Shown one piece after another: positions 43,958-53,288 of a stretch of DNA of 64,000 nucleotides (positions are counted from its first letter, which is position 1; each line of letters starts with the position of its first letter). A program made the position numbers and the translations under genes. Source of the DNA: Actinomycetes bacterium (GTDB lineage: Bacteria; Actinomycetota; Acidimicrobiia; Acidimicrobiales; Ilumatobacteraceae); contig JANXUF010000119.1 in NCBI GenBank assembly GCA_025356335.1, positions 1 through 64,000 on the forward strand. The letters run 5' to 3'. Under the pieces are notes generated by a model. It was not told the origin of the DNA. It saw only the letters and a list, made by a program, of their open reading frames with translations, and made no database searches.

Positions 43958-44014
43958 ACCATAGGGATCGCAGTCTTCTCGGTCGGGGCGATTTCGGTTA
44001 CCGCACGGCAAAAT
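43958..44014 (-). promoter_or_regulatory. Shared 57-bp promoter element, copy 3 (upstream of membrane GT gene)
   Basis: Minus strand: ATTTTGCC (44014-44007), GCGGTAACC, and TATGGT (43963-43958) at precisely the same distance as copies 1 and 2. The sequence between diverges, so the ends and the spacing are what is kept. Nine nt to ATG 43948. Confidence 0.55.
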
Positions 44015-44034
44015 TGTGGTCGGGTGATAAGGCC

Positions 44035-44061
44035 CATGAGCAAGACCGTCCGTTGCTCATG
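44035..44061. promoter_or_regulatory. Perfect 9-bp inverted repeat in a divergent promoter region
   Basis: CATGAGCAA (44035-44043), a 9-nt spacer and TTGCTCATG (44053-44061) form an exact palindrome. It lies between the membrane GT gene (minus) and the phosphodiester glycosidase operon (plus). It could be an operator or a hairpin in a 5' leader. Confidence 0.5.
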
Positions 44062-44185
44062 AGGCGGGACCCCGTAAACGTTGCATCAGGGCGAGGTTAG
44101 ATCATGGCAAATCTTCGTCTCCGGGTCGAATTGATCGCCGATGTGCCCCCTGGTCCGGTACGTGTGAGGTGCATGATGCACGCTG

Positions 44186-45631
44186 ATGAGCGCCGACACC
44201 GACACCGACATCGGGATCTTGGGTATCCCCGGAGAGCCGGTTGCGCCTCAGCGGTCTGAATCGTCGCCGGTCGATGGCACCGAAGAGGATGACGTCGACC
44301 CTCCGGATGGCGTCGGACCGCAGGCCCCACGGCCGGCACGTCACCGGAATCGGCGACGTCGCCGGCATCCGCGAGCGCGTCGCTATTGCAAGCGTGCTGT
44401 GCTCGTGATCGCCGTGCTGATGATTCCCGTCGCCTATTCCTACGGGCGGGCGCTGACAGGCCCTGGCAGCGACAGTCTGCAGGCGCGTAGCGTCGAATGG
44501 GCCCGGGAGAACCATCTCGGGTGGGTCGTGGACCGGGTCGAAACGTATTGGTATGCGCACCATCAGGCACAGGTGGGCGGCGCACCCGATACTCGTGCAG
44601 GTCAGTTGGCGATCGAGCCGGCTGCGGCGTCTGCGGGGCAGACAGCGTCGACGGCCGTTGCGGCCGACTCGTCGTTGCCAGGCTCGACTGCACCGGTTTC
44701 CGCTTCGCCGGTGGATACCCGTCCCGGCGTCGTCGCCTCACCCGCGCAGCCGTCCTCTCCCGGAGCAGCGACGACGCCAGGCACACAACTTCCTGGCAAC
44801 CCGCCCACGACGCTTGTCAGCCCGGCAGCGGACAAAGTCGCCCAGGAAGGGGTGTGGACCGGCATCGGCACGGCGTCGAACGGGCGCTACGGTGCATACG
44901 CCACGCTGATTCGGCCGGATGCAGTGCACACGTCGGTGCTCGACGCCGTCGTGTGGATTGATCCGACGATGCTCAGTTTGCGTCAGTACCCGGGCCAGAA
45001 GATTCCGGGTGCACCGTGGGATCGACCCGATTCCATCGAACCACAACGCCAGCCGCGATTGCTCGCGGCGTTCGAGGGCGGGTTTCGACTCGCGGATTCG
45101 AAGGGCGGCATGTTCCTCGGTGGCACGACACTCTCGCCGCTTCGCGCAGGCGGTGCTGCGTTCGTGATCGATCGCAACGGTGTGCCGGCCATCGGCGTGT
45201 GGGGACGCGACTTCACGTCGACCGACGGCTTGGATTCGGTCAGGCAGAATCTTGATCTGATCGTCGATGGCGGTGTCGTCTCCTCTCGTCTGGCGACCGA
45301 CCCGAACCGTTCGTGGGGTTTCACCGGTCCGGCCAACAAGGATGCGGTGTGGCGCTCCGGTGCCGGGATCACCGCAGATGGGGCCCTCGTCTGGGTCGGA
45401 GGCAACGGTTTGAGCATCGTTGCGCTGGCGAACACACTGCTCCGCGCCGGTGCAGTACGCGCCATGCAACTCGACATCAATCACGAATGGGTGCAGTTCA
45501 ACACCTATGCTGGAGACGGAAGTGGTTCAGTCCATGGCAGTCGGCTCCTCACCGACATGCAGCATTCTGGCGACCGATACCTCAGCGAAGACACGAGGGA
45601 CTTCATCGCTGTCTTCCGCCGCAGCAACTGA
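44186..45631 (+). CDS. Membrane-anchored phosphodiester glycosidase (NAGPA-like)
   Basis: The 481-residue protein begins with a polar cytoplasmic part. One membrane helix follows (AVLVIAVLMIPVAYSYGRAL, about 73-92), then an Ala/Ser/Pro linker to about 225. The catalytic domain has FEGGFRLADSKGGMFLGG, LRAGGAAFVIDRNGVPAIGVWG, LIVDGGVV and the end MQLDINHEWVQFNTY. These match the NAGPA (N-acetylglucosamine-1-phosphodiester glycosidase) family. It would act outside on sugar phosphodiesters. First of three secreted-protein genes. Confidence 0.85.
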   Translation: MSADTDTDIGILGIPGEPVAPQRSESSPVDGTEEDDVDPPDGVGPQAPRPARHRNRRRRRHPRARRYCKRAVLVIAVLMIPVAYSYGRALTGPGSDSLQARSVEWARENHLGWVVDRVETYWYAHHQAQVGGAPDTRAGQLAIEPAAASAGQTASTAVAADSSLPGSTAPVSASPVDTRPGVVASPAQPSSPGAATTPGTQLPGNPPTTLVSPAADKVAQEGVWTGIGTASNGRYGAYATLIRPDAVHTSVLDAVVWIDPTMLSLRQYPGQKIPGAPWDRPDSIEPQRQPRLLAAFEGGFRLADSKGGMFLGGTTLSPLRAGGAAFVIDRNGVPAIGVWGRDFTSTDGLDSVRQNLDLIVDGGVVSSRLATDPNRSWGFTGPANKDAVWRSGAGITADGALVWVGGNGLSIVALANTLLRAGAVRAMQLDINHEWVQFNTYAGDGSGSVHGSRLLTDMQHSGDRYLSEDTRDFIAVFRRSN

Positions 45632-45647
45632 GCGCAACCTGGAGATC

Positions 45648-46985
45648 ATGGTTTTTCGATCACACCACCGTTCACTTGTTGCCGCCGTGGCAGCCCTTGG
45701 CCTGGTTGCCGCTGCGTGCACGAACTCGACCGCCGTCTCCTCGCCTTCGGTACAGGTCACGGTGTCACAGCTGCCGACCGCCGCTGTGTCGACAACCGTG
45801 TCGACAACCGTGTCGACAGCGCCGACCGTCGCTGCACCACGGGGAAACGGCCCGGTGGCGGCGACGTCGACGGTTCCGTCCGTGCCGGTCGCCGTCGGCA
45901 CGCCATCCACTCCGATGACCACGGCGCCGACGACTGCTCCGCGCCCGACGCAGAACGTCTACAGCCGAACTGGGTCCGGTGACCTCAGTCCGGCAGTGGC
46001 CGGCGCAAAACCGTACGTCTACGTCCCGAGCAACGACACCGGCACGGTGACCGTCATCGACCAAACATCGTTGCAGGTCATCGACAACTATCGGGTCGGC
46101 AAACTGGTGCAACACGTCGTGCCGTCATGGGATCTGACAACCCTGTATGCACTGGCGAGCGATTCCAACCGGCTGGTGCCGATCGATCCGGCGACCGGGA
46201 AGCCAGGCAAGGCGATCAACGTCGAAGCGCCATACAACCTGTATTTCTCACCCGATGGCACACAGGCGATCGTGATGGCCGAGCGACGCAACTCGATCGA
46301 CATCTACGACCCGCATACGTGGAAAAAAGTGAAGTCCGTCCCGACCAAACCGTGCGTCGGCAACAATCACGCCGATTGGTCCGGTGACTTGTCGTTCTTC
46401 CTCGTCACCTGCGAATTCTCCGGTCAGATCGTGAAAGTCGACGCAACGACCGACCAGATCGTTGGACAGATCGACCTCGGACCGCAGGCGATGCCACAGG
46501 ATCTGCGGCTTGCTCCTGACGGATCGAAGTTCTATGTGGCAGATATGAACAGCGCCGGTGTGTGGGTGATCGATGCGCTCGGCACGAGGGTCATCGGCAA
46601 GATCGCCACCGATGTCGGTGCTCACGGCATCTACCCAAGCCGGGATGGTCGCTTGATGTACGTCTCCAATCGCGGACGGGCAGATGCCGACGGCACGGGC
46701 CCGTCACATGACGGACAGGGCTCGATCAGCGTGATCGACCCGACGACGGATCAGGTCATGTCGACATGGCATATTCCCGGCGGCGGTTCCCCTGACATGG
46801 GCGGTGTGTCCGCCGACGGAACCCAACTGTGGCTGTCCGGTCGCTACGACAGTGTCGTCTACGTCTTCTCGACGGGCGACGGCTCGCTGCTGGCGAAGAT
46901 CGCCGTTCCCCGCGGACCGCACGGTCTCTGCATCTTCCCCCAACCCGGGCGGTTCTCGCTCGGGCACACTGGTAACTATCGCTAG
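45648..46985 (+). CDS. YVTN-type beta-propeller lipoprotein
   Basis: ATG 45648 follows GGAGATC; the open frame starts earlier without RBS. Signal peptide with lipobox LVAAAC, a Thr/Ser/Val-rich linker (VSTTVSTTVST from a 12-bp repeat), then propeller blades beginning KPYVYVPSNDTGTVTVID. Further blades repeat with YNLYFSPDGTQAIVMAERR, LRLAPDGSKFYVADMNS and LMYVSNRGRADADG. Such propellers bind metals, glycans or proteins at the cell surface. It starts 16 nt after the glycosidase stop. Confidence 0.87.
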   Translation: MVFRSHHRSLVAAVAALGLVAAACTNSTAVSSPSVQVTVSQLPTAAVSTTVSTTVSTAPTVAAPRGNGPVAATSTVPSVPVAVGTPSTPMTTAPTTAPRPTQNVYSRTGSGDLSPAVAGAKPYVYVPSNDTGTVTVIDQTSLQVIDNYRVGKLVQHVVPSWDLTTLYALASDSNRLVPIDPATGKPGKAINVEAPYNLYFSPDGTQAIVMAERRNSIDIYDPHTWKKVKSVPTKPCVGNNHADWSGDLSFFLVTCEFSGQIVKVDATTDQIVGQIDLGPQAMPQDLRLAPDGSKFYVADMNSAGVWVIDALGTRVIGKIATDVGAHGIYPSRDGRLMYVSNRGRADADGTGPSHDGQGSISVIDPTTDQVMSTWHIPGGGSPDMGGVSADGTQLWLSGRYDSVVYVFSTGDGSLLAKIAVPRGPHGLCIFPQPGRFSLGHTGNYR

Positions 46986-46992
46986 GAGAACG

Positions 46993-47928
46993 ATGAGCGA
47001 AACACCGCATCTGAGCCGACGTCAGGTTGTGTTGGGCGGCATCGTCATTGCCGGTCTCGGGGCGTGCAGCGATTCGGCGACGCGTACCTCGCCCGGCAGC
47101 GCAGCGGAGACGACGGTCGAAGTCGGTGCAGCCACTCGACCGGCAGCAGTGCCGGACTCCCAACCCGGAGCAGCGCCGCCATCGGCGGTGTTGACTCCTG
47201 CGGCTCCGACGTCGTCGCCGAGCCCATCGGTCGCCGAGTCGATGGGGGACACGTCCGCTGGTCAGTCGACTCCCGCCCCGGCGACGCCGGGCGTGCTTCC
47301 CAGTCCACCGGCGCCCGGGCAGCCGGCGCTCTTCGTCGATCACGGGTCGCGGGATGCAAACATGGTGTCACTCACGTATCACGCCTCCGGTGATCCCGCC
47401 CTCACGAGTGCGCTGCTCGACGTTCTGCGGGCCGATGCGGTGAAGGTCACGGTCTTCGCAGTCGGGCAGTGGCTCCTCGCCAACCCGGGCCTCGGACAGC
47501 GGATCGTCGCCGACGGGCACGAACTCGCCAACCACACGAAAACGCACAAGTCGATGGGCACGTTGGATGCTGCCACTGTCTCCAGCGAGATCGCCGGTGG
47601 TGGACAGGCACTCGTCCCGTTCATCGGCACGATCGGCGAATGGTTCCGCCCGTCCGGGATCGTCGTGCCGACCGCACGGATCCTTGCAGCGGCAGGCACG
47701 ATCGGCTACTCCTACAGCATCGGCTACGACCTCGACACGCTCGACTTCCAGGATCCAGGCGCTGCAGCGGTACTCACCAATTTTCAACGAGGCATCCGAC
47801 CGGGCTCGATCGTCAGCATGCACTTCGGGCATCAGGGCACTGTCGACGCGACTCCGAAGTTGCTGAAACACCTCGAGTCGATCGGCCTGCGGCACGTGAC
47901 GCTGTCCGAACTGTTTGCGGTGGCGTGA
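46993..47928 (+). CDS. Polysaccharide deacetylase-like Tat lipoprotein with altered active site
   Basis: ATG 46993 has an AGGAGA RBS. The signal SRRQVVLGGIVIAGLGAC combines a Tat twin-arginine start with a lipobox. After a long Ala/Pro linker the NodB-fold domain begins near residue 125: SLTYHASGDPALTSALLDVL, where active enzymes have TFDDGP. The second metal motif NHTKTH (His-x3-His) is kept, as are WFRPSG and SMHFGHQG. With the Asp pair lost, the activity is doubtful or changed. Third gene of the operon, 7 nt behind the propeller gene. Confidence 0.83.
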   Translation: MSETPHLSRRQVVLGGIVIAGLGACSDSATRTSPGSAAETTVEVGAATRPAAVPDSQPGAAPPSAVLTPAAPTSSPSPSVAESMGDTSAGQSTPAPATPGVLPSPPAPGQPALFVDHGSRDANMVSLTYHASGDPALTSALLDVLRADAVKVTVFAVGQWLLANPGLGQRIVADGHELANHTKTHKSMGTLDAATVSSEIAGGGQALVPFIGTIGEWFRPSGIVVPTARILAAAGTIGYSYSIGYDLDTLDFQDPGAAAVLTNFQRGIRPGSIVSMHFGHQGTVDATPKLLKHLESIGLRHVTLSELFAVA

Positions 47929-48004
47929 CGGCTCTTGCGGGGCCGTGACGGCTCATGACAGCCGAACCGACCCGTGAATCTCCGTTCCGCGTCAGGTTTG
48001 CTGC

Positions 48005-48378
48005 GTGGACCGGAGACGGGGAGCCGTCTCGTTGACCGACAAGCTCAACGCCATCCAAGTCGCAGTCGTCGCCAGAGCAGTGGCACCGACGATCGCTTCG
48101 GTGACAGCCGTCGACGTTCCGGCGATTGCTGCAAAGCCGTCGAATTTCACCCTCGGGAAGGTGTCGACCGTCGATCGCAAGGGCGGCGGTGCGGTGTTGG
48201 CGACGTACCAGCTCGATTCGGCACCCAACGCCGTGACGGCAAGTCCTTTCGAGTTGCTGTCGAGCGCGACGAGTTCTGGAAGAACGGCACGTCGGTTGTC
48301 ACCGTGATCGGAGTGGTCGGTGCCGTCAACGTCGATCCGTGGAAGGTCGTCACCGATTCGTTCGGCTGGGCACGATGA
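48005..48378 (+). pseudogene. Decayed secreted/adaptor protein gene, fragments
   Basis: Two frames each show a protein-like piece: LTDKLNAIQVAVVARAVAPT with later KPSNFTLGKVSTVDRKGG, and then in a second frame EFWKNGTSVVTVIGVVGAVN, ending DSFGWAR. The pieces look like one protein with frameshifts. It stands before remnants of an ABC exporter, where an adaptor gene would be expected. Identity is not certain. Confidence 0.45.
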
Positions 48379-48469
48379 CGTCGACGCCGAGGCCGGCAAC
48401 GATCGCCACGTCCGTTCCAGCGTCGGAGGCAAGCCAACTGTTCCGCTTGGACCACGCCGGCGATGACGA

Positions 48470-48660
48470 AACACTTGCTCTGAAGGCGTCTCGCTGAGCG
48501 TCCGGTCCGGTGAGATGGTGGCGATCACGGGACCCTCGGGTGCCGGTACATCCGACGCTGGCCGCCTGTTCGGCGGGTTTGGACGAACCTGACGGCGGAT
48601 GGGTTCGCATCGGCGGTGAGACGATGTCGAGGCGTCCAGAGCGCGAGCGGTCGGCGCTGC
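48470..48660 (+). pseudogene. ABC transporter ATPase remnant, frameshifted at Walker A
   Basis: One frame reads GVSLSVRSGEMVAITGPSGAG and then goes wrong (TSDA). The next frame continues TLAACSAGLDEPDGGWVRIGGE, the usual sequence after Walker A. A small deletion has removed the Lys codon of GKST and shifted the frame. Q-loop, signature and Walker B are absent. Confidence 0.75.
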
Positions 48661-48683
48661 GAGCCTCGGCGCGCTTTCGACGG

Positions 48684-48939
48684 TGTATTCGTGTGGAGCG
48701 AGGCCGTTTTCGTCGTCGCCGGGGGACTGGCCCTCGGCGCAATCGGTGGATGGGCGATGACACAGATCCTCATCAAGATCCTGACCGGCGTCTTCGATCC
48801 TCCACCGACCACTCTCGCTGTCCCGTGGGGGTACCTCGCGCTCGTCGGCGGAGTCGCCATTGTTGCAGTATGCGTCGCCGCCAAAGCGGCGATCCACAGT
48901 ACGCGACGTCCCGCCATCCAGCTCCTACGCGACATCTGA
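48684..48939 (+). pseudogene. FtsX-like ABC permease remnant (C-terminal end)
   Basis: The frame gives VWSEAVFVVAGGLALGAIGG, then a second helix WGYLALVGGVAIVAVCVAAK and the end TRRPAIQLLRDI. These are the last helices of a MacB/FtsX-type permease. It follows immediately on the truncated ATPase, so an internal deletion joined the two. The rest of the permease is gone. Confidence 0.75.
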
Positions 48940-48982
48940 CCCGACGTCCTTCGTGTCATCTGACCTGATGTCGGAGGTCAGA

Positions 48983-49447
48983 TCAGGCTCGATCTCCTGC
49001 AGGAGACACGGCGTACCAGTGTGCATTCCTGCCTTCGGCGACGGCTCGCCCGAGCGGATCTCCGGCGTGTTCGTAGAGCGGGTGACCTGCGTAGGTCACC
49101 TGGATCAGGCCATCGGCGCGGGTCGCCGTCGCGAGTTTCCAGGACTCGACCCCGTCGCCGGAAGTGGCTGGTGCGAGAAGCGGCTCCCAGATCAGTGAGC
49201 AGACGATGCGGCACGTGGACACGTCGGTGGTATCGCTGGTGAACAGATAGACGGCGTGATCAGAACCGTCGAAGAGGATGGTGCCGAGCTCGAGATCCGG
49301 CTTCGCTACCAACACACCTGCAGGTGCTCCGATCGTTCGTGTGGTCGCTGCGATCGGAGCAGCAGCAGGAGTCGCCGTCGAGCAGCCCGCAGCAGTGACC
49401 GCCATCAACATGACGCCGGCCGTCACGCTTCGTTTGTGAGATTTCAT
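48983..49447 (-). CDS. Lipoprotein with secreted repeat of unknown function (COG4315)
   Basis: From ATG 49447 the protein has 154 residues with lipobox AVTAAGC. The two repeats read LGTILFDGSDHAVYLFTSDT and IQVTYAGHPLYEHAGDP, the known COG4315 pattern (strand, then LY.F..D). Two Cys in STCRIVCSLIWEPLL fit the family. Function is unknown, presumably surface-bound. Confidence 0.88.
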   Translation of the reverse strand: MKSHKRSVTAGVMLMAVTAAGCSTATPAAAPIAATTRTIGAPAGVLVAKPDLELGTILFDGSDHAVYLFTSDTTDVSTCRIVCSLIWEPLLAPATSGDGVESWKLATATRADGLIQVTYAGHPLYEHAGDPLGRAVAEGRNAHWYAVSPAGDRA

Positions 49448-49692
49448 GCGTGACCTCCCGCCCACGATCGGCAACGTATCGAGACGATCGCCGCTGCGGC
49501 TTCGCGGAGGGACGATTTGGGCGAGAGATAACCTCACGCGGTGGCGGCCCTTACCTGGACAACCGCTGGGCGCTGCGTCAGTGGATCGTGCAAACCGTCT
49601 GCCCGCCCGTCGAGCTGCGATGGGGCTTCCTCGACAGCGTGTCGTGCGCTGCTGCAACGAGGTGCACCCTCACACCGGCTGTACGCCGGATG

Positions 49693-52008
49693 CTAGTGCG
49701 GTGCGCTCCCACCGAGACCGTGCGACAGCGCGTATCGGGCAGCGCCGACGCGGTTGGTGACGCCGATCTTGGCATACACATTGGCCAGATGCCGCTCGAC
49801 GGTCCCTGCCGACAATGCCAGATGCACGCCGATCTCGCGGTTCGAGAGACCGGCTGCGACGAGTCCGAGCACTTCGGCTTGACGCGCCGTCAGGCCACCG
49901 GGAAGGCTACGAACCGACGGCGGCGCCGCCGACTCGGCGAGCGCAGCGCGTGCCTCTGACAGCCGGAGTTCGTCGCCGATCTCGTTGGCGAGCGATTCGC
50001 TCTGGCGCAAGAGTGACAGTCCTTCGCTCGTCTCGGCCAACCTGACGAGGGTGCGGCCGAGGCTGCACAGTGTCAGCGCCTCATCGCGGCGATCGCGAAC
50101 GCGGCGGAACCCGGCGAGAGCGTGGCGATAGTGGACGACCGCCTCATCGACCTCTCCGGCATCGACCGCGACGTCGCCGAGATTGTGATCGACGAAGGCC
50201 GCCAGACGGCCGTCGCCGATATCGACGGCGATCGACGCAGCTTCGTCCAGCACGAGCCGAGCGCGGTCTGGATTGTGCTCACGCACGAGCAGGTCGCTGA
50301 GGTTGATCAGTCCGTATCCGACGGACCTTCGATCGCCGGCAATCCGCTTGAGCGCCAGGCTTTCCTCCGTCAGTGCTCGTCCTGCATGCAAATCCCCTTG
50401 ATCGATCATCAAGGCTGCGAGGTTTTGCAGGGCAACGGCGGTCGCCCAGTCGTTGCCGAGCGCTCGTTGGCTGCTGACAGCATCGGTGAGGTGGCGGGTC
50501 GCAGCGGGAATATCACCGCGAAACTTGGCGACATTGCCGAGGACGGTATTCGAGCGTGCTGCCCCGGCGTGGTCGCCGATCGCCTCGAACCCGCGACGGG
50601 CCGACTGGGCGTGAGACGCCGCAGTGACATAATCGCCGTTCTCCGACGCCAACATCGCGCTGGTGTAGAGAGCCCGGGCGCGCAACACTCCTGGTGCCTG
50701 GCGAGCACGACTCAGTGCGCCAGCCGTCCAACGGCGACCCTCGACGATCCTGCCGGTCGTGTACCACCATCGCCACAACGACGCCACCAGGCGGAGGCTC
50801 AACGTGGCGTCGCCGGTCTGCCGCGCCCATTCCAGCGCTGCCTCGACATCGCCCGTGGCAAGTTCCATCCGCGCCCGCCATCTGGTTTGCTCCGGTCCTG
50901 CCAAGCCGGACTCTGACGCCTCGGCGAGCGTCGCCATCACCGCAGCATGGCGGCCACGGACCAGGTCGGCCTCGCCGGTGCGGTCGAGGAGTTCCCGCCC
51001 GTACGTGCGTAGCGTATTCAACAACCCGTAGGTCGTCTCGTCACCGTGCACGGCGACGACCCATGACGAATTGACCAGACGTCGAAGGGCGAACACCATG
51101 TCCTGCCCGTCCGTCGAGGCGACCTGTTCGGCATCGTCGACGGTGAACCGTCCGACGAACACGGAGAGCCTTGCCAACACGGCACGGTCCCGCGGCGTGA
51201 GCAGTGCATCGCTCCATTCCGCAGTCGCTCTGAGCGTCCGGTGCCGTCCTGGACCGCTGCCGTCGGCGTCGAGCAGGGCAAGCCCGTCACCGAGACGCTT
51301 GGCCAGTTCGGTGGTCGACAACACCGCAGACCACCCCGCTGCCAACTCGAGCGCGAGTGGCAGGCCATCGACGAGTTCGCAGATGCGCACCACTGCGGCG
51401 GCGTTGGCGGGGTTCAGCGCAAAATCGGCTTGTCGGCTGCGCGCCCGCTCGACGAACAATCGCCCTGCATCCGAACGATCGACGTCAGCGGGCATCGCTC
51501 CCATCGCCGGCAATTCCATCGGCGGCACGACCCACACCTGCTCACCATCGGCGCCGAGCAGCATCCTGCTGGTGGCGAGGACCCGGAGTTCGGGAGAGGC
51601 GATCATCGCCCTGTGAACGAGGTTTCGTACCGCGCCGATCAGGTGCTCGCAGTTGTCGAGCACCAACAGTTGCGGATGTGCCCCGAGGTACTGGTCGAGC
51701 TGTTCATCCTGCGCCAGGTCTGGTGCATCACGGAGACCGAGCGCGGCGCAGACCGCTGTCACGACGACAGCCTGATCGCTGACGCCATCCAAGGCGACAA
51801 CCGTCACGATGTCGTCCGATGGAGTCGAACGGCGAATCAACTCCATCGCCAGGCGCGTCTTCCCCGAGCCACCCGGTCCGATCATCGTCAGCAGCCGGTT
51901 CGACTTCAACAGCCCGGCCAACTCGCTGAGTTCCATTTCCCGTCCGATGAACGGCGTCGGCGGGACGAGCAGCAAGGGTGTCTGGGACTCCCCCCCGATG
52001 CCATTCAT
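49693..52008 (-). CDS. Large ATPase regulator with TPR repeats and C-terminal LuxR HTH
   Basis: The 771 residues begin with an NB-ARC/STAND ATPase: FIGREMELSEL, Walker A IGPGGSGKTRLAMELI (about 43-58), LLVLDNCEHLIGAVRNLV (Walker B). A helical part with TPR-like repeats (about 400-690) follows. The end is a LuxR-type HTH, LTARQAEVLGLVAAGLSNREIG (about 708-729). Such regulators sense a ligand by the ATPase/TPR part. No neighbour reveals its target. Confidence 0.9.
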   Translation of the reverse strand: MNGIGGESQTPLLLVPPTPFIGREMELSELAGLLKSNRLLTMIGPGGSGKTRLAMELIRRSTPSDDIVTVVALDGVSDQAVVVTAVCAALGLRDAPDLAQDEQLDQYLGAHPQLLVLDNCEHLIGAVRNLVHRAMIASPELRVLATSRMLLGADGEQVWVVPPMELPAMGAMPADVDRSDAGRLFVERARSRQADFALNPANAAAVVRICELVDGLPLALELAAGWSAVLSTTELAKRLGDGLALLDADGSGPGRHRTLRATAEWSDALLTPRDRAVLARLSVFVGRFTVDDAEQVASTDGQDMVFALRRLVNSSWVVAVHGDETTYGLLNTLRTYGRELLDRTGEADLVRGRHAAVMATLAEASESGLAGPEQTRWRARMELATGDVEAALEWARQTGDATLSLRLVASLWRWWYTTGRIVEGRRWTAGALSRARQAPGVLRARALYTSAMLASENGDYVTAASHAQSARRGFEAIGDHAGAARSNTVLGNVAKFRGDIPAATRHLTDAVSSQRALGNDWATAVALQNLAALMIDQGDLHAGRALTEESLALKRIAGDRRSVGYGLINLSDLLVREHNPDRARLVLDEAASIAVDIGDGRLAAFVDHNLGDVAVDAGEVDEAVVHYRHALAGFRRVRDRRDEALTLCSLGRTLVRLAETSEGLSLLRQSESLANEIGDELRLSEARAALAESAAPPSVRSLPGGLTARQAEVLGLVAAGLSNREIGVHLALSAGTVERHLANVYAKIGVTNRVGAARYALSHGLGGSAPH

Positions 52009-52124
52009 CAACCTGTTATAGCAATCCGTACATGGTTTCCCTGATTCACCTTTGCACCGCCCTCCGTAATCTCACACTGCATTCGGCTGAAGGTTTCGGC
52101 GGGGCAACCAATCGAGGAGACACC

Positions 52125-52973
52125 ATGATCGCCACGTATTCCCACAGGGCTGGTGTCCTGACGGCCATCATCGCCACGATCGGTCTCTCTGCATGTGGTG
52201 GTTCGACGACGCTCGCCCAGATTCCCCGGACCACCACGCCGGCTGTCACACCCCCCGGCGACGGTGGCGCCACCGTTGCCGGCGGCGACCCGGCGACCGA
52301 GGCTGCCGGTAGCGCAACGGGCTCTGCAGCACCGGGCGCTGCAGCTCCGGGAGGCACGGTCGGCGGTTCCTCCGCTGCCACGTTGACCTGCGAAAAGTTC
52401 CCCGCCGCAGATCTACTCGCAGCCGTGCAGACCGTCGCCCCGAAGACGACCGCCGGCTCGGTCAAGACGGAGCGCCTGGCCGACGAATTCGGCAGTCCAC
52501 TCGTGTGCGACTACGACTTCGCATCGAACATCAAGCCCGGTCTCGACCCGACAACGGTCATTGGGCAGGACATCCATTTCAGTATCAGGATCAGCGACGG
52601 AAGTGTCGCCGGAATTCCGACGCCGCAGGTCATCCGCGATGGTTTCGCCAAGGAGCGCGACGTCGCCAAACACGACGCCAAGGGCGACGCCACCTCCGAC
52701 ACGCAATTCGTCTTCCTCGCTGTCGACGGGATTGGCGATGGTGCCTACTTCGGTGACTACATCACGAGAGACAACGGTGTCACCGGAGCCGACGAGAGTG
52801 ATCTGAGTGTCCTACGAGCAACGGTTCCGATGACGGTGGAAGTGAAGTTCGGGTACACCACACAGCCGGACACAGCCATCGCTGCGCCCGCTCTCGCCGA
52901 CGACCCGTTTCAGAACGACTCCCGCCACACGATCGTCGAGGCAGTCGCCCGCGCGATCCTCGCCAAACTCTGA
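52125..52973 (+). CDS. Lipoprotein of unknown function
   Basis: ATG 52125 has RBS CGAGGAGA. The signal peptide ends in IGLSAC. A Gly/Ala/Pro/Thr linker to about residue 85 is followed by a globular part starting LTCEKFPAADLLAAVQTVAP with one more Cys in SPLVCDYDF. That looks like the DUF3558-like two-Cys lipoprotein type but cannot be proven. Divergent from the LuxR-type regulator. Confidence 0.7.
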   Translation: MIATYSHRAGVLTAIIATIGLSACGGSTTLAQIPRTTTPAVTPPGDGGATVAGGDPATEAAGSATGSAAPGAAAPGGTVGGSSAATLTCEKFPAADLLAAVQTVAPKTTAGSVKTERLADEFGSPLVCDYDFASNIKPGLDPTTVIGQDIHFSIRISDGSVAGIPTPQVIRDGFAKERDVAKHDAKGDATSDTQFVFLAVDGIGDGAYFGDYITRDNGVTGADESDLSVLRATVPMTVEVKFGYTTQPDTAIAAPALADDPFQNDSRHTIVEAVARAILAKL

Positions 52974-53288
52974 GATCGAGCGACCGCAACTCTGCACGAG
53001 TCGAGCCGAGAAACGCTTCGGAGGCTCCGCCGCGGTCCTCGCAGCGACGCTCGCAACGGGACACTCGCCGCCCTCACTACGGGCATGACGCCGCAGCGGT
53101 GCAGACGAACAGATCGATCACCGATCTGGCGGCGCCGAGTGAGGTTCCCTAGCGGGATGGTGAGGTTGGCGTTACCTCCTCGACATGGACGACTGGTCGG
53201 TTGGCCGATTCCCGATTCGACGCCGTCGGCGCACCGTGGGGGAGTGCACAGGCACACCGATCACCTCGTCCACTCTGGAGGACTTCCC
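52974..53288. other. Intergenic region before the heparinase-like gene
   Basis: No gene supported. An RBS (CTGGAGGACTTCCC) directly precedes ATG 53289. No clear promoter or terminator seen. Confidence 0.4.
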
